From assembly GCF_910596095.1 (NCBI RefSeq), contig NC_056540.1, positions 20,856,501-20,920,500 on the forward strand: DNA of 64,000 nucleotides, in the 5' to 3' direction. Below, one piece after another: positions 31,301 to 45,900 of this stretch. Within the stretch, counting starts at the first letter, position 1; the number at the start of each line of letters is the position of its first letter. Source of the stretch: Thunnus maccoyii. Taxonomy: Eukaryota; Chordata; Actinopteri; Scombriformes; Scombridae. The translations under genes and the position numbers were made by a program. A model generated the notes under the pieces. The model made no database searches, was not told the origin of the DNA, and saw only the letters and a program-made list of their open reading frames with translations.

Positions 31301-34300
31301 ATTATGGCAACAGTATAACTTTGTGAACGAGGGAGACAGAGAGTTTTTCAGAACACAGTTCGAAGTGTTCGTCAATAACGTGTCTACCACATGACTGAAG
31401 ATCTTTTCGCCTCTTTGTCAGCAATTCAGTAATGCTGAAAACGCACCGAAAAGAGGGAAAGAGACTAGGGATAAGGCTGACACTAGGGCTCATAAAGCTT
31501 GATCATGTCCTCCCTGTTTCCTTCCTTCCTGCCCCTGTATCTCCTCACTATGACTTTCCCGTGAATAATTTGGCTGAAGAAAGTGCTGTTGAACTGTGGT
31601 GGTAGAGTTGATGTATTTGACCTTCTTGTAAACCCTTTTTTCCTCTCTGTGGTGGTAGAAATCACATCCCCAAAGAGGTGAAATCCCAAACGGAAACACA
31701 ACAGATTCCTGCATTCCCGCATTAGTTATTTGCTGATGTTGTGGAGATGTGGTGTTTGTGTGTGTGTGTGTATATATAAAGTTGCCCTTTATTGATTTTA
31801 ATTTTATTTACTTAATTTATTTATTGAATAGTTCTGTTTAAAAGGTTTTGATTCCAGACATGTTGCTCACAGTAGCCCATCTCTCCCAGCTTGTCACAGA
31901 AAGCAGTGTATAGCTGGCTACAGGGTGGACCATGAGGTGGGGGTTATGTCAGATCGCTGAATAGCTGGATTGTTCTGTAGCTTCAAATCCGTTGGATCTC
32001 TCTAGAACTAGCATTCCTATGGTGAGCAAACAAAGCACAGAGAAAAACGCGTGATTTAAACTTGATTGGCTTGCTGTACCAAAAGCAATGCTATCTCCCT
32101 GATATACCTGCTTTGTCAGGCATGACATAATGTCAGTCTAGCTAAGCTCTGTATGTGTAAACTGTGGGTGTCTGTGTGTTTTCCTGCATACAGCTGCAGC
32201 TGCACAGGCACAAGCCGAGGAGCGGCGCAGCCTGTCAGGGAACAGTCCAGGACCTACAACCAACGCACCAGCTAAACCTCAGGGGTGTAAGCCAGGTAAA
32301 TGACACCACACCTTGACATAGAAACTAATTCTCACAGATACTGCCCTGGCACTGCTCTATTGTCTTCCATAATCTGAGCCATTTGATGCAACACAATCCA
32401 CTCCCACCACCTTCTCAGTGTGGCTTACTGCAGGTAACCCTTAGTCATCATCTTATTACTGTAACAGTTGACAAAGCTGATTAATGACAGTCACATGCAC
32501 ACATCTGCCTGGCTGATGCAAAGCCTTTGTACCAGCATGTAACAGTATGCACCATTAAGCCACCCCTGAGTTCTATTTATATGCTTTGCTGCATGTTCTT
32601 ACCATTCTTAACCACATATTATACATGTGTGTGTTTGCAGTCATTGACGGCGCCGCACTTAGAATAGACGACCGACTGCGAGTAGCAAAAGAGAGGCGAG
32701 AGGAGGCAGAGAGACAACAGGGTAAGAGGAAGATCCCGGTTTCCCCCATATCTATCTATATGTAAAATGAACCTTGTTAAAATGTAGAGTAGGGCTGGGT
32801 GATATGGACAAAATCAAATATCACAATATTTTTGACTAAATACCTTGATATCGATATTGGGACAATATTGTAGGGATGACTATTGGTGCTTTCACAAAAT
32901 ATTTATACAGTGAGATTTTTGATAGATAATTATCATTAATGTGGATATAATGACTAAGTGGGTAAAGGCAAATAATAGAACAGCTAGAACAGTCTGGCAA
33001 GTTCAGAAAATCACATCACTTTACTGTAATACAGCCTTTAAAACCAGGAAAAGACAACAAATATGCCATATCACAATATTAGGATATCCAAAATCTAAGA
33101 CGATATCTAGTCTCATATCACAATATCGCAATAATATAGATATATTGTCCAGCCCTAACCCAGAGAACACAAAGGATCATTACCGTTTAGTTTAGTAATT
33201 TTCTGCAATTTAGTGAACTAACACATAAGGAAGTAACATTCTAATGAGACGTTTATGTTTAGTTTCTGCACACACTCACTGCCCGTTATGTATGTGCTGT
33301 CAGCTTTGCGTGAGTCACAGATCATGGAGCGGGAGCGCAAGTCCAAGATGCAAGTGGAGCGTCAGATGGAGGAACGTCAGAAAAAGGTTGAGGAACAGCG
33401 AAGGAAGGAGGAGCAGAAGCGATTGGCTGTGGAGGAGAAGAGGAAGCAGAAACAGGAAGAGGAAAAGGTAGCTGCAGCATTGGTGGAGGCTCAGATAAGT
33501 GCCTATATGAAATGATAATTAAAATTAAATGTGAATTAAATTTACATTGACACATAGGTTTATGTTGTAGTGTTCACTTTAGGTATTTAAAAAAAATACA
33601 AAGGAAACAGAGAGTAAGGGAAGTCATTTTGAAAAAGAACAGTGGTAAGAGCACAGTTATCCTCTTCATCTTATATATACCCAAATAAGACTAATCCTTT
33701 CAAATGTATTGTGTTATCAGTCCTGCAGCATTTACAGCAAACAACTTGAATGTTCATTGTAATACATAATGCATAAACAGGGATAATGGATTGATAAGAT
33801 TTCTTTGTTTCAGTCTAAAAATGATACCTTGAACCGCAGTATCAGTTTGAGGTTTTCAAACAAATTATTAGATTCTGAACAGATTGGCTCGATTGAGACA
33901 TCTGCAGGTCTTCTCTGCTTGTGTTTTAGGGGCCAGTGTTTCTCTCCTCTAAATGTGTTTTTCTCCTCCTCTTCCCCGTTATGCTGCAGGAGCACTATGA
34001 GGCAGTGATGCGGCGAACACTGGAGCGTAGCCAGCGAGTGGAGCAGAGACAGAAGAGATGGTCCTGGGGAGGATTGTCCACAGACTCAGATGGACGAACA
34101 GGTAAAGGCCGTCCTTATTTTTATTTATTTATTTTTTTTGCTTTTCCATTGAATTTGACTTTCAACTTCATCTAGTGCAATGGTGCATTAAAGAGCCAGT
34201 AAGGACACACCAAAAACTAATTTCTTCAAAACCAGACATGAAGGGGGTCAAGTTCAAACTGTTGTCACTATTGTCCATAGTTGGAGTGAAATCCAGCCAC

Positions 34301-37300
34301 ATGAAAGCGCTTTTAAAGCAGATCTTTTCTTTTGCCGGCAGCTGATGATTCATTTAGTGAGATGTGACTGATTCTTAGCTATTTTTGCTATTAAAAATAC
34401 AGAAAAGTGATTATGTCTTTTAACCGTACATTACCAAAAATATCTATCAGCTCTTGGCTTGGGAGCTATGCATGAGAGTAACATGTGATGCTTCATTCAT
34501 TGTTAAATCACATCCTTTAATGTAATTAGTTCAATTCAGTCATAGCTATTGTAACTCCGCCTTGCTAGCAGATAGTGGGGTATCAGTCGAGTGTAAATGC
34601 AAACATTTCATTTTTAAAACTCGTCTAAATCAGAACCCCCAAACTATGAAGTAGCTCCTATAACACTGTGAAAGTGGAGAACTTTCATTAATTTAATGTA
34701 GTCAAAACTAAAAATATGATCAGATATGACTAACAGTTCATTGAAATATTATAAGCTGTCAGAGTTGTATAATTCCAGTTTTGGTATGCAAAATAAAATC
34801 TAATTTATTGACTGAAATGTGAAGAATTACATTTAAATGACAGTTGTAACTGTACTCTGCCACACTCTTGCTCTTGAACACTACATGCATGAGACATCAC
34901 TTGACTCCCCTGCACAATCACTCCCACTGTTTGACACTCCAACAGTAAACCACAATGATCTATTAAGTAACTTTGAAATTATTTTTTGGGTCCCAGGATG
35001 GTGTTTTCATTACTTTAGACACTGTGTGTCAAGCAAGGGCTGATGGCTACCAGCCAGGTTTCACCTCCATCTCTCTTTGTTGGGATGTGCCTTATCTACT
35101 TGTATTTTATCGCTCCTCCCTGAGCGCTTTCTTTTCCCACAGGAGAATCTGATGCCAGCACCTCATCTCCAGTAACTATAGTTATCTCCTCTGCCTCACC
35201 AGAAAAGCCACCAAGGAGTCAACAAGGTTTTGTTTGTTTATAATTTGCCCACCAATGTAGCAACACAGCATGGACTGGCACTGGCACTATAGATAGTTTG
35301 GTTACCTACTATCCCTCCTCCCGACCCCTCCCTCCTGCACTCTCACTGGCAGTTTTTCACTAACACTTGTATGTATGGGGCCTCTGTTTTGAATGTGCTT
35401 TGGACATTGGTGAATAGCTGGAAGCGTAGCTTTAGATTTTTGACCCACACAATTTATGGCACTTCCAGGTCACATGGGCAACTTCGCATGGAAGCCCAAT
35501 GGAATGTCACACAAACAAACAGGGCTAATATCACATCGGGATTCACGGGCACGGACCATGTAATGTTGTTGATGGTGTCGTCTTTGGAATGGTCATACAT
35601 TAGCATCTAGTGTTTACTAACCACCATGCCTGGCTGTGAAACCACTAGGACATTTTAATGGTGTGGTAAAAATGCACATTTTCATGTAGAGCATCATGTA
35701 TAACAGAAAATACATTCGGTATGTAATGTGTTTTGCCAAATGTGCATTTCTAAATGTGCACAATCTTCATAAATAGCACATTAGATCAATATATATGTAT
35801 ATTATATCTGATTATACCTGTGTATAATTTTTATGTTAATATATTTTAGGCCTATTAGTGAAGCAACATATTGCCCTTTGCGTATCAATGGTATTAGGAT
35901 CTTGCAGAGCCTTGTACTCCTACTGTGTGCACCCAATTACCCTCCCCCTTTGGCCTGCCTCCAGTGTAAACTCCGCCTCCCTTGTCTGTCTTTCCTCCTC
36001 CCTACTAGTGGACAAGCGTTCCACATCCACCATGAACCTGAAACAGCCGTCCGAGGCTGGCATCAGTAAACGCCTATCCTCTTCCTCTGCCACCCTCATC
36101 AAATCTCCTGACAAAAGTAAGTCTCCGCTCTCCCCTCCCTCCTACCCTTCCTCCCTCCTACCCTTCCTCCCTCCCTCTCGGCCTTCATCCTACCCTCCTT
36201 TGCATTTCAGCGTTTTGTCTTAACCAATGTAGTATGTTCCAGAAAGTGTATTTATCAATCAGTTAAATGTTTTTCTATGATGATTCATGTACTGAGATCT
36301 ACCAGGTGACTAAGCTGAGATGACATGGAACAAACTCACCTTCTCTGCCAACACTAAGCCTAAAGTGAACTCTGACCCCTGTGCTCTTCATATCCAGGGT
36401 TTTGCACACAGGCTTACTGGAGCACAGACTGGTAAAAAAAATGCCTTAGCTCTCTGTCTCTGGTTCTAGCCAATAACTAGCATGACCTCCCAATTATGCT
36501 ATTCACTATGCACCTCTATGAAGTACACTGAATCAAATTTTAAGAATCATAAGGGGTCCCAAGCACCGAATGGTGATTTGTTAATAAATGTGCTCTGATA
36601 GATTTAGTGGTGTAGCAGCCTGTCACTCTCCTGTCGCAATATTCCTAAGCCTATTGAGAAATTACAAGAAGTGTATTTGATTTTTGCTGAAAAAATAATC
36701 AACACAATCAGTTGATTCATCTCTCCGCAGTTTCTATGGGCTGCCAGTGCCATTTCACCTCTCTGATAAGGCTCATTTCTCTGTACTTCTCCATTGTTTA
36801 ATAATTATTTTACCATTTCTCCTTCTCCAGGCCTATGAATACATTCAGAAAAATCCTGAGAGTTTTATACCATTCACAAGAGAGCACTGTGTAAATTCAC
36901 CATTGGGTGTTTCATCATTGTCTCTCAGGTGTTAAGCCAAGGAGTTCGTCTTGTAACCGGTTGCCTAGAAATGGCAATGCTGCTCAGGCCACTAAGGAAG
37001 ACGGCAAAAAGCTTCAGGTGGAACAGACAGGTGCAAAAGAAACCCTATCCATCCCACACTATGCCAAATCACTACAGATTATAGTAAAATTTTTAATGAA
37101 AACCATTATAAATTTAGCTCTGTCACAGCTATGAAAACCACATAGCAACCTGACTTTGTACATGCTAACAGTTGAAACACTGACAGCTGTTACATTAATA
37201 CTACAATGTGGGATTCTGGTCTAGGGTGCATCAGGTAATATGGTCTGTATATTTAGGCATCGTCTAATAAACTTAGACACTAGCTGCTGTCAGCCCTAGC

Positions 37301-39877
37301 CTGGTGACTCACATAAAGCCAAATGAAGTGCACATGACTTGTAAACTTTCTTTGGGGATTCCTTGTTGACTCCCTCCCTGTGCCTTGTTGGCTATAACTC
37401 CACTCTCATGTCCGTAGGCCGTTCCGTGAAGAAGAGAAGTTCCTCCCTCACACGAGTAAGTGTGGGCAGAGCACAGACGCCTGCCAAGCCTGATAAGGGG
37501 ACAACGGATGATCAAGGTGGCTAGCATGAACAATCAACAATCATTTTTCCATGCCCCTATCTGCATCGCTCAGGTCTCTTTGAATAACAAGCATGTTGCT
37601 ATGATGTTAATGGCTTGCTCATTCTGAATCCGCTCGGTTTTTTAAAGTCCTGAACAAAGAGGTTTTGTGGGGATGACATTTTCATTTGGCTCAATTCAGG
37701 GTAATGGAGCCATGTTGTTCTTTAAACTGGCCAGCTCTTTTTGCTATGTATTCTCTTTCCATTCATGTTCTCCTTCACCCAAAAGTCTCACTTACTGACT
37801 ACTGAATTACCTTTTAGGCAGCTGCTAACCTTCTCTACACTGTGTCTGTGATATACTCTGGACCAGATCCTGCACTTTGCTATGTTACTTACTGGCAGCT
37901 AACTTAACCTTTATCGTTGTTTTCTTTTTAAGTGTCAGTCCATTGTTTTCTTTTTAAGTGTCAATCCAAGAATGGTCCTGTTGTGTGCCGTGTCTGCACT
38001 AACACAGTGTTCTGTTTTTTGTCACAAAGTGTTGATTGTTTTCTCCCTCCCAGATGACGCCGTCTTAGCTGGAATTAAGTTGCTGTGCTCATGCTTCAGT
38101 GTGATGTGTGTCAGTGCCATCCTACCATAGCACCCCCAGAGCACAGAAATGACCACGAGACCTCACTGCAGTCTGTCTATTGCCATTAACGACCAATGCT
38201 TTTGTTTGTCCTATAGCCATGTCAGCCTCTCCGTGCAGATGTTGTACACATGTATGTTCTGTGTGGTTCACCTGGACAATAATACATCACAGTTACTATC
38301 ATTCATACTAATTTAGCACTTCTCATCTGCAATTAAAATTATTTAGTCCCAAAACTCCCACGCACCACTTTCCTCATAACTCTTAACTCATACCCAGACT
38401 CCTAATACCTGGGTGCAAAGCAGCAAGCTGCGCTACCATGCTCCAGGGGATAGCACTCAAGAGCTAATAAAAAAACAAGTCTGTCTGTAACAGATGTCAG
38501 CACAGTAAGGGACTCTAAAAAGAGGTGTGACTCTGCAATCCTACTTTGAACAGCCAGTATTTTGGGATATGTGGCAGAATTAACCCCTCAACACTTTAAA
38601 CTCTTCTTCTGATATGATTTCTACTTTGTAGCTCAGGTAGCAAATATGGCCTAAATGGGGAATTCTTCAATTCTTCCATTTCATTGAAGCAAGAGCTCTT
38701 TGTTTCTGCTGTGAAATCAAACTCCACCATAGTGCTTTCATAACATGCTGATTTGTTCAGTACTGACGATTGTACTACTACTACTTGATGATTCAAATTT
38801 GGTGCCTTCTTTATCTTAACCATAGAATAGTTTGCACAGTAGAAGCTAAATAACTCTTGCCTGATCATGGTCACTTGCCCTATCAATTTTAGTCTTTGGT
38901 CTGTTCCACTCCTCATTTTCCTACCCAATAGTATTTCTCTGCTATCTTTGAAGTTCACTAATGGTTTGTTTTTTCCCATCAGCATACCTCCCTCTGCCTC
39001 AAGGAACCATTGATTTGACCTTATTTTCTACTTTGACTACTGTTTAACTGATCTTCAGTTACTAGACAATCAGTCTTTGGTCTGTCTCAGTACTCTTCCA
39101 TGGTGTCCTTTCCTTGCTGTCTTTTATTGACATCCTCATTTTATTCTAATTTTCTTGGATATCCCTGAAAGTTAAAATGATGAAGACAGCCCTGTAAGAT
39201 TATTGAGACACAACCTTTGGTTCTGTATGTTGATTTTCTACTGTTGGTTAAATCACATGGTGACCTTTCTACACGTCATTGACCCCCTTCCCACCCTCTT
39301 GTTTTGTCATCCCCCATTCTTGCCCACTCTTTTATTCCTTGGCCTTTTTGTTCTCCTCTACTATTTTTCGGGTGATTTTTCGGCCGTGTAGCTCGCAGGC
39401 CACCGGCCAGCACTGTGGACGGAGGGGTCCTTAGTCGCCTGCTCACTCCCACCCAGGCCTCACTAGCTAGGAGCAAGAGCGCCGCCGCCCTTTCTGCTGA
39501 AGGAACAGATGCTCCAGGTAACCTCCACTTAGGAGATCCTGACAGAGAGGAAGGGTGGCTAGACACAGACCCTGGTCCTCCCTACTTACCCTCATTTTAC
39601 CAGTAGAAAGTCAGCCCAGTCATTCCCAGTATCACTTCACTAGATCTGAGCTCATCCCATCGCCCTGCTGCAGACTCTCATGCTTTTGGAACAATCCTTT
39701 CAAAGCACATGATGACCTCTTGCTGGTGGTGGATTTACTGAAGTTGCTGCTCAAGTCCAAGTGTTTTAAAAGCTGCTATTGTTACGATCAGCTGTTTGTT
39801 ATGCATGTACGTACAGTAATTATTTGCAGCAAAGTACACTCATGTGAGAGAGCATAGTTACTCTGTAAATATTGACC

Positions 39878-39916
<39 letters not shown>

Positions 39917-42900
39917 CTAGCTCACATGCACTCTCAGAACAGACACAATTGGCTGTTGTGTGTTGAGCTGAACCAAGCAAGGCAGACTTGGCCAGGAGCA
40001 TTTCTCTGCATCTGAGAAGCCCCAGGGTCCATGCCGGGAGATTTGCTCTAAGCTGCTTACCTGTTGGTTCATGTTACGTCAGAATGAGACTGTTGGCTAT
40101 TGCATGTGTTCTGGTAGAGAAACCAGAGTGCTGGGGACTCCAGTATACAGTGCTAAAATAGTAATTACTGTCATTTCATTTTAGAATTTGTTGACTTGAA
40201 GTCACACTATTCAAATGCAGCACATCCACATTCCCAGACAAGATGTTTGGCTGACATTATGTAGTGAAATATGCCCTGTAGCCATCTAGGTGGGGTTTAT
40301 GTGCCGCTAGCTGACTTCCACATGTTAGATTTTAAGTGAACCGTTTCTTTGTGTAGTGTAGAGTAGTTAAGATGTGGTTCAGGATATACATAGTCCTAGA
40401 CCCATAGCAGAGAGAACCCATAATGAATCTCCTGACCGTTCCACTGATGAATACTGCTTTTTTTTTGCTGTTTATTGTATTTTATTTAAGGCTAGAAAGA
40501 ACTATACTGTAAAGCACTGACTCACTTCAAAGCTGCAACTGTATTGCTAGTGTTGGCTTTAGGTTGTGGTGTTTATTGACTGGCCATTACAAACCCATTA
40601 GCGACTATAGATCTTCTGCTAAGTATAGCCCCAGTAGAAACATGACACATCTGCATTAGCAGCAGCAATGGTAGCTTATGGCAGGATACATTTCATAGTC
40701 ACCACAGATGCTTGCTCAGTATGCAGTCAGAATGAATAACAGAACACATTTGTGGCCAGGCTGTGGCAGAGAGAGTTATCCATGTCTCAGGATTATCATG
40801 GCTAATCCGTCAGACTGACACAGCAAGCTCATAGTCAGTGGACAACAGTAGGGCTGGGCAATATATTGATATTATATGGATATTGTGATGTGAGTCTAGA
40901 TATCGTCTTAGATTTTGGATATAGGAATATCGTGATATGGCATAAGTGTTGTCGTTTCCTGGTTTTAAAGGTTGCATTACTGTTCTATTATTTGCCTATA
41001 CCCATTTAGTCATTATATCCACGTTACTGATGATTATTTATCAAAAATCTTATTGTGTAAATATTTTGTGAAAGCACCAATAGTCATCCCTACAATACTG
41101 TAACAATATCAATATCAAGGTATTTAGTCAAAAATATCGTCATATTTGATTTTGTCCGTATCACCCAGCCACCTAGACAACAGTATTTCCACTCCTTACT
41201 AACTACCAGCTACACTTAAACTGTTCTTGTCATCCATTACCGCCATTATTTATCAGCTCAGCATCAACATCTAAGATTAGTTGCTCCCTTTTACATTTAG
41301 TTGAGTTTTACACTTTCTGTTGTCTTTTCTTTTATGTGTAGGATTTTTTTTAGGATCAGGTCTGTTGTGAAACTGCAAATGTTGCATTTAGTGTCTGATG
41401 TCTGAGTCTGAAAAATTATGAGAGCAGGAAGGACTAAAAGACTGAAAATTACTCTCATTTTTATGTCACGGTAACTGAATGCAACAAACAACACAATCAA
41501 CATTCATGCTCATTTAGTGTACTAACTAATGTGTATCTGTTTGCAGTGTCAGTGTATGTTTTACTGTGTTGGTGGTAGGTTTTGTGTAGTGTGTGCTCTG
41601 TGCTATGTTGTGGTGCTTGGTGTTGCGGTTGATGATGTGTCCAGAAGCTTGCACACCTGTGGGGTGTTGGGTTGTTGTGATTGTTGCTCTTTGCTCCGTA
41701 TGTCTCCAGTAATCTTCAGCTTAATCAAAGCTTCAGAAATCAAGCTGTTGCTTGCCTAAAGTGCTATATCTAACAAATCGCTTTTTTTTGTGCTCTTGTC
41801 CCCTTAAAAAAAACACCCTCCTGTCTTTCTTTCAATCATCATCTCCCTTCCTCTTTCTCTCATCTGTCCTCTTGTATTTCCTTCCACTCTCTTTATTCCT
41901 CTTTCCTTTTGCTCTTTGCTGCTTCGCTACCCAACTTGGCCGCTTATCACGCCTCCCATTGGTTGTGCTCCCCTGGCCCTGCGATGACTGTGTCCTTTAC
42001 CAGAGTGTCACCTATGTCCTCGCTCAGCCTCTGCCAGCCCCCTGCACCCACCGCGTGGACCCGTGCGCAGCCGCAGCATTGACCGACAGAAGAGCGGCAT
42101 GACCACCTCTGTCTCAGCCAACGGAGCCCTTGACTCTTCACTGGTGAGAGCATCTTAATGTTAAGCCATTTTCACATATGAACTCCAGACAATGTCCGGA
42201 GAACCAGCTCCAGACTTTCACACATTTAGCACACAACAGGAGATTGTCAGACGCATTCTCACCTACTGGAAATACTCTGTCTGGTTTATGCGAGGGATGG
42301 CGCCTGGGTAGAGCGTGCAGGAGGCAGGACATGTTGCAAAAAGTACGCTGCAGTTGTAATTCTGCGTTTTTAAGCTTTTCACCAGAAACAAAATCGCTTT
42401 TATTTTATGAGAAATCACAAGAAGTCCTCTGTCTTATTAGCACTAGCTTCACCAGCGCCAGCCATATGATAGAAGTGTCGTCAACACGCCCACTCACTTG
42501 CTGTGAATTCTCTGGAAAATTACCTGCTGTATTCACACAATACAATCGGACATTACAAAGACATTGTACTAGGGAGCTGGCAGAGTACAGTGCATTTAAT
42601 GTCTGGTCTAGCTGATTCGGACATAACATCCAGAAAATTTCGGGGTTGCAGTGCATGTGTGAAAGAGGATTTAGAAACACCACAATCCTGGCTTTTGCGA
42701 AAATAAATGTATACTGTTGTAAATATTCAGCTGAAGGGAAAGCTTTCATTGCAGACAGTTCTGATTCCCTGGATTTCCTACATGTTCCTTTCTCCTTAAG
42801 TTGCATTTTTGTATCCTCAATTGTATATTTGGCTCATGAGATTTATTTTACAGCCCTGTGTCAGTCAGTGAGTTTGCATTTACTGATGAAGTAACCTGGA

Positions 42901-45900
42901 TGCATGGCTTTAGATTTTATCTCTAATCTTGTCCATATTCAAACTGCAGAGTGATAAAAGATACATTTAATAAGTACATTTGTAGGACTGAGAGAACTTA
43001 CTATGAGGCAGTATGACATTTTGGTTTTGGAGCTAAGTTCAATATATATTCTAAAAAGGTTTTTGAAAGTGTACAGTTTAAAGAATATTTTACAGTACAA
43101 GGCCAGTGCTTTAAAACATGGCAGTATTTGTAAAGCCACATCATGCCTTTTTAATTACCTGCTATGTCATGGTTTTATTTCCATTAAAATGTAATTTAAT
43201 TTGACTTGGAAAAATAGACGAACTGTAAAAATATTTTAGTTGTTGACGCATGGCTTAAGTTTTGGTAGCCTACTGAAGAGAGGGATAACTTCCCAGAAGC
43301 TGCCTGGAAACCAGAATCAAGTTGAGGCCACACAGAAGGATAACAAATACACGTCTTCCTACATTTAAATTACATTGTTGAGTGAAATACGTGGATGGCA
43401 CCAAAGACTCTGATTTATATGCACATATCCGGCTACATTTGCCTGTCAAAGTACTTCTGCAGGATGCTAACCATAGGGAAATGCTGTTCCTCCAGCTGTT
43501 CTTTGACCTTTGCTGGTTACTCATAATTTGAACTTGTATGTACATTGGCAAAATTTGATCCTACATACTGCAAGTCATCAGTGATACCTCTAATGCTCTC
43601 ATTTGGTGGCTAGTACTGCCTGGCTCTCTCTTATAACCTGCCTGTCCCACTCCTCTGTGGCTGTGAAGGGCCTCATTGTCATAGCATGAGACAAAGTGAT
43701 CCACAATGGCCTGATTATTAGGGACAGATCAGGCCATGCAAACCAGACCCCACCCTGACCCTGGGGCCTAGTGTCAAAGGCTTTTGACTTTCCTCACCAT
43801 CTCATTGTCTCTTCTCTTCCACATGCACAGATTGGTGTAGAGATAATTGAAAGTCATAGCCTCGTGCTTATCACTCAGGCAATGCGTGACACTTGGGTTA
43901 AATTGTGTCTTTTAAGTCAGCTGAGTGAGGCTGCCTGCCTGCATTACTGTTCAAGTAAAAGCAATGGAAATGTTTCTTTTAACAAATGATCAAAATATGT
44001 TTAAGGGAACAACTTTAATGATACAAAAATAAACTGTGTGGTTTTATGCAAGCCGCCTTGTATCCATCCTTTGCTTATGAAAGGATATTATGAGGGTTTT
44101 CAGGGAGTACTGTAAATGCCTGTTACTGCTTTGTGTGTTTATAATCAGTTCTCGACTGACACACAAAGCAGTAACAGGCTTAATTTGATGTCACTGTGTC
44201 TATAAGCTGTTCTTGCTGTGGTGCTATATTGACGTGAATAGGAAATTAGTGTTGTCGCTGTTATGAAACTGTGCACCTATTGCCTTTTTAATGTCCTTCT
44301 TTTCGTTCCCGTCCTCCCGAGCTGTGTGACCAAAGATAATATGGTGGAGTTCTGTGCAATACAGCCTGGGGTGGGAGAGTACTTTATATTTGTGTCTGAC
44401 CTTGCTGTGCCCTCTCGTTGTCATGTTTACAGTGCCAGACATAGCACACGGGCATTCAAAATAGATTAATTAAAACTTGACCCATGGCCTCTTTCATGCT
44501 GGCATTGTGTCACAGATTGAAATGCCAGTGAAAAGAGGTAGGGGCAGACTCATTGGGTGTCATAAATCAAATGAATTTCCTTCATGATATTCAGGTCTTT
44601 TGCACAGTTTCCTAATTCTGACTAAAGAAGAAATAAGATGATTGTGGACTGCTCCTTTTTGATGTCATTACATTAGCACTGCCGTTACATGGTATATCGC
44701 TGTTTATGACATAATGGTATTTACACTGACATTTTGTGATAGCTTATAGTATTTGTGTGACTAACTTGTGGGTTCATGATTGTCATGAATTCCTTCTCAA
44801 CCTCTGTCCCTTCTCTTTGGAACAACAGAAGGACAAGCCGTCAACACCGCCAGGGGGGCAACGTCCCGCCTCCCCATCCACTACCCTGGGGCGCAATCGC
44901 TCGCCATCCCCAGCTCCCAGTACAGCTCCAAAGAGGACTCCCTCCCCAGCAGCCAAGTAAGACTTCAAGATACAGTGATTGAATGATATTTCCAGTGTTT
45001 CCACCAGTAACATTTTGCTGCCACGGCAAAAAAAAGAAAAAAAAATCCCAAAAGAAAACAAAACAAAACATTCCACAATCAATCATCTATTAGTTGGTCA
45101 TAAAACTTGGTCATAAAAAGTCCGAGCTGTCTTAAGTCAGTCTTGTTCTCGTCTTGACTTTCTGGTAAAATCAAACATGTTTAATATTATTGGAAGTTTA
45201 TGGCTCTCTCCAGCACCAAACAGGAAGCAGCAAACCGGGTAGTTACTAAGGTAACGGCTGAAAAAAACATCACACACACAGATGCTAGAAGGTGAATTAA
45301 CAGTTTTATGAGCTGGTGTTTAATTCAGCGTGTATCTGATCCACCAAGCAGCATGTATTTTAGTGAAAAATCTTAATTTTTGAAACAGTTCACTTCTCAT
45401 TCCCACATTCATCTCCTACTAAAATTACGCAGCTAACCAATGGAAGCTGGTAGCAAGTTGAGGCGAAAAAATCTAAAGTGTAAAGTTTGTATGGAAATAC
45501 ATAGAAGAGGGCTGTCAACATATGATGCCTTTTATCTTGTGTTTAAAGTTATGAGTTTTTGCGGGCATGCAAGGAATTGTTATTGTCATATTTCTTAAAG
45601 GGAGTTTGGCGTAACGGAGAGTGCAGGGAGCTCCAGTTGAATTCAGACTGCTAATATGTATATTTTTTAAAGTTTTGTCACCACCAGGTAACTGCTAAAG
45701 TATGATACGGTTGTCTGACGTTGACTGCTGTTAGTTATTTGTTTGATTAATGGTTTACAGTCTAATAATGTGTGTTTGTAATGATTATTGACGGTGGCTG
45801 ATCAGGCTAATTATCAGCTTATTGTACTCAGTTTCTAACAGCAGTATGCAGTAAATGGTTACCCTTTGTGTGCATGTTTTTAAACTCCTCTCCTAATTAA

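Noticed and set aside
33244..33555. Other-frame ORFs over the first map7d3 coiled coil (plus and minus)
   Set aside because: Same reason; only one frame carries ALRESQIMERERKSKMQ and joins adjacent exons.
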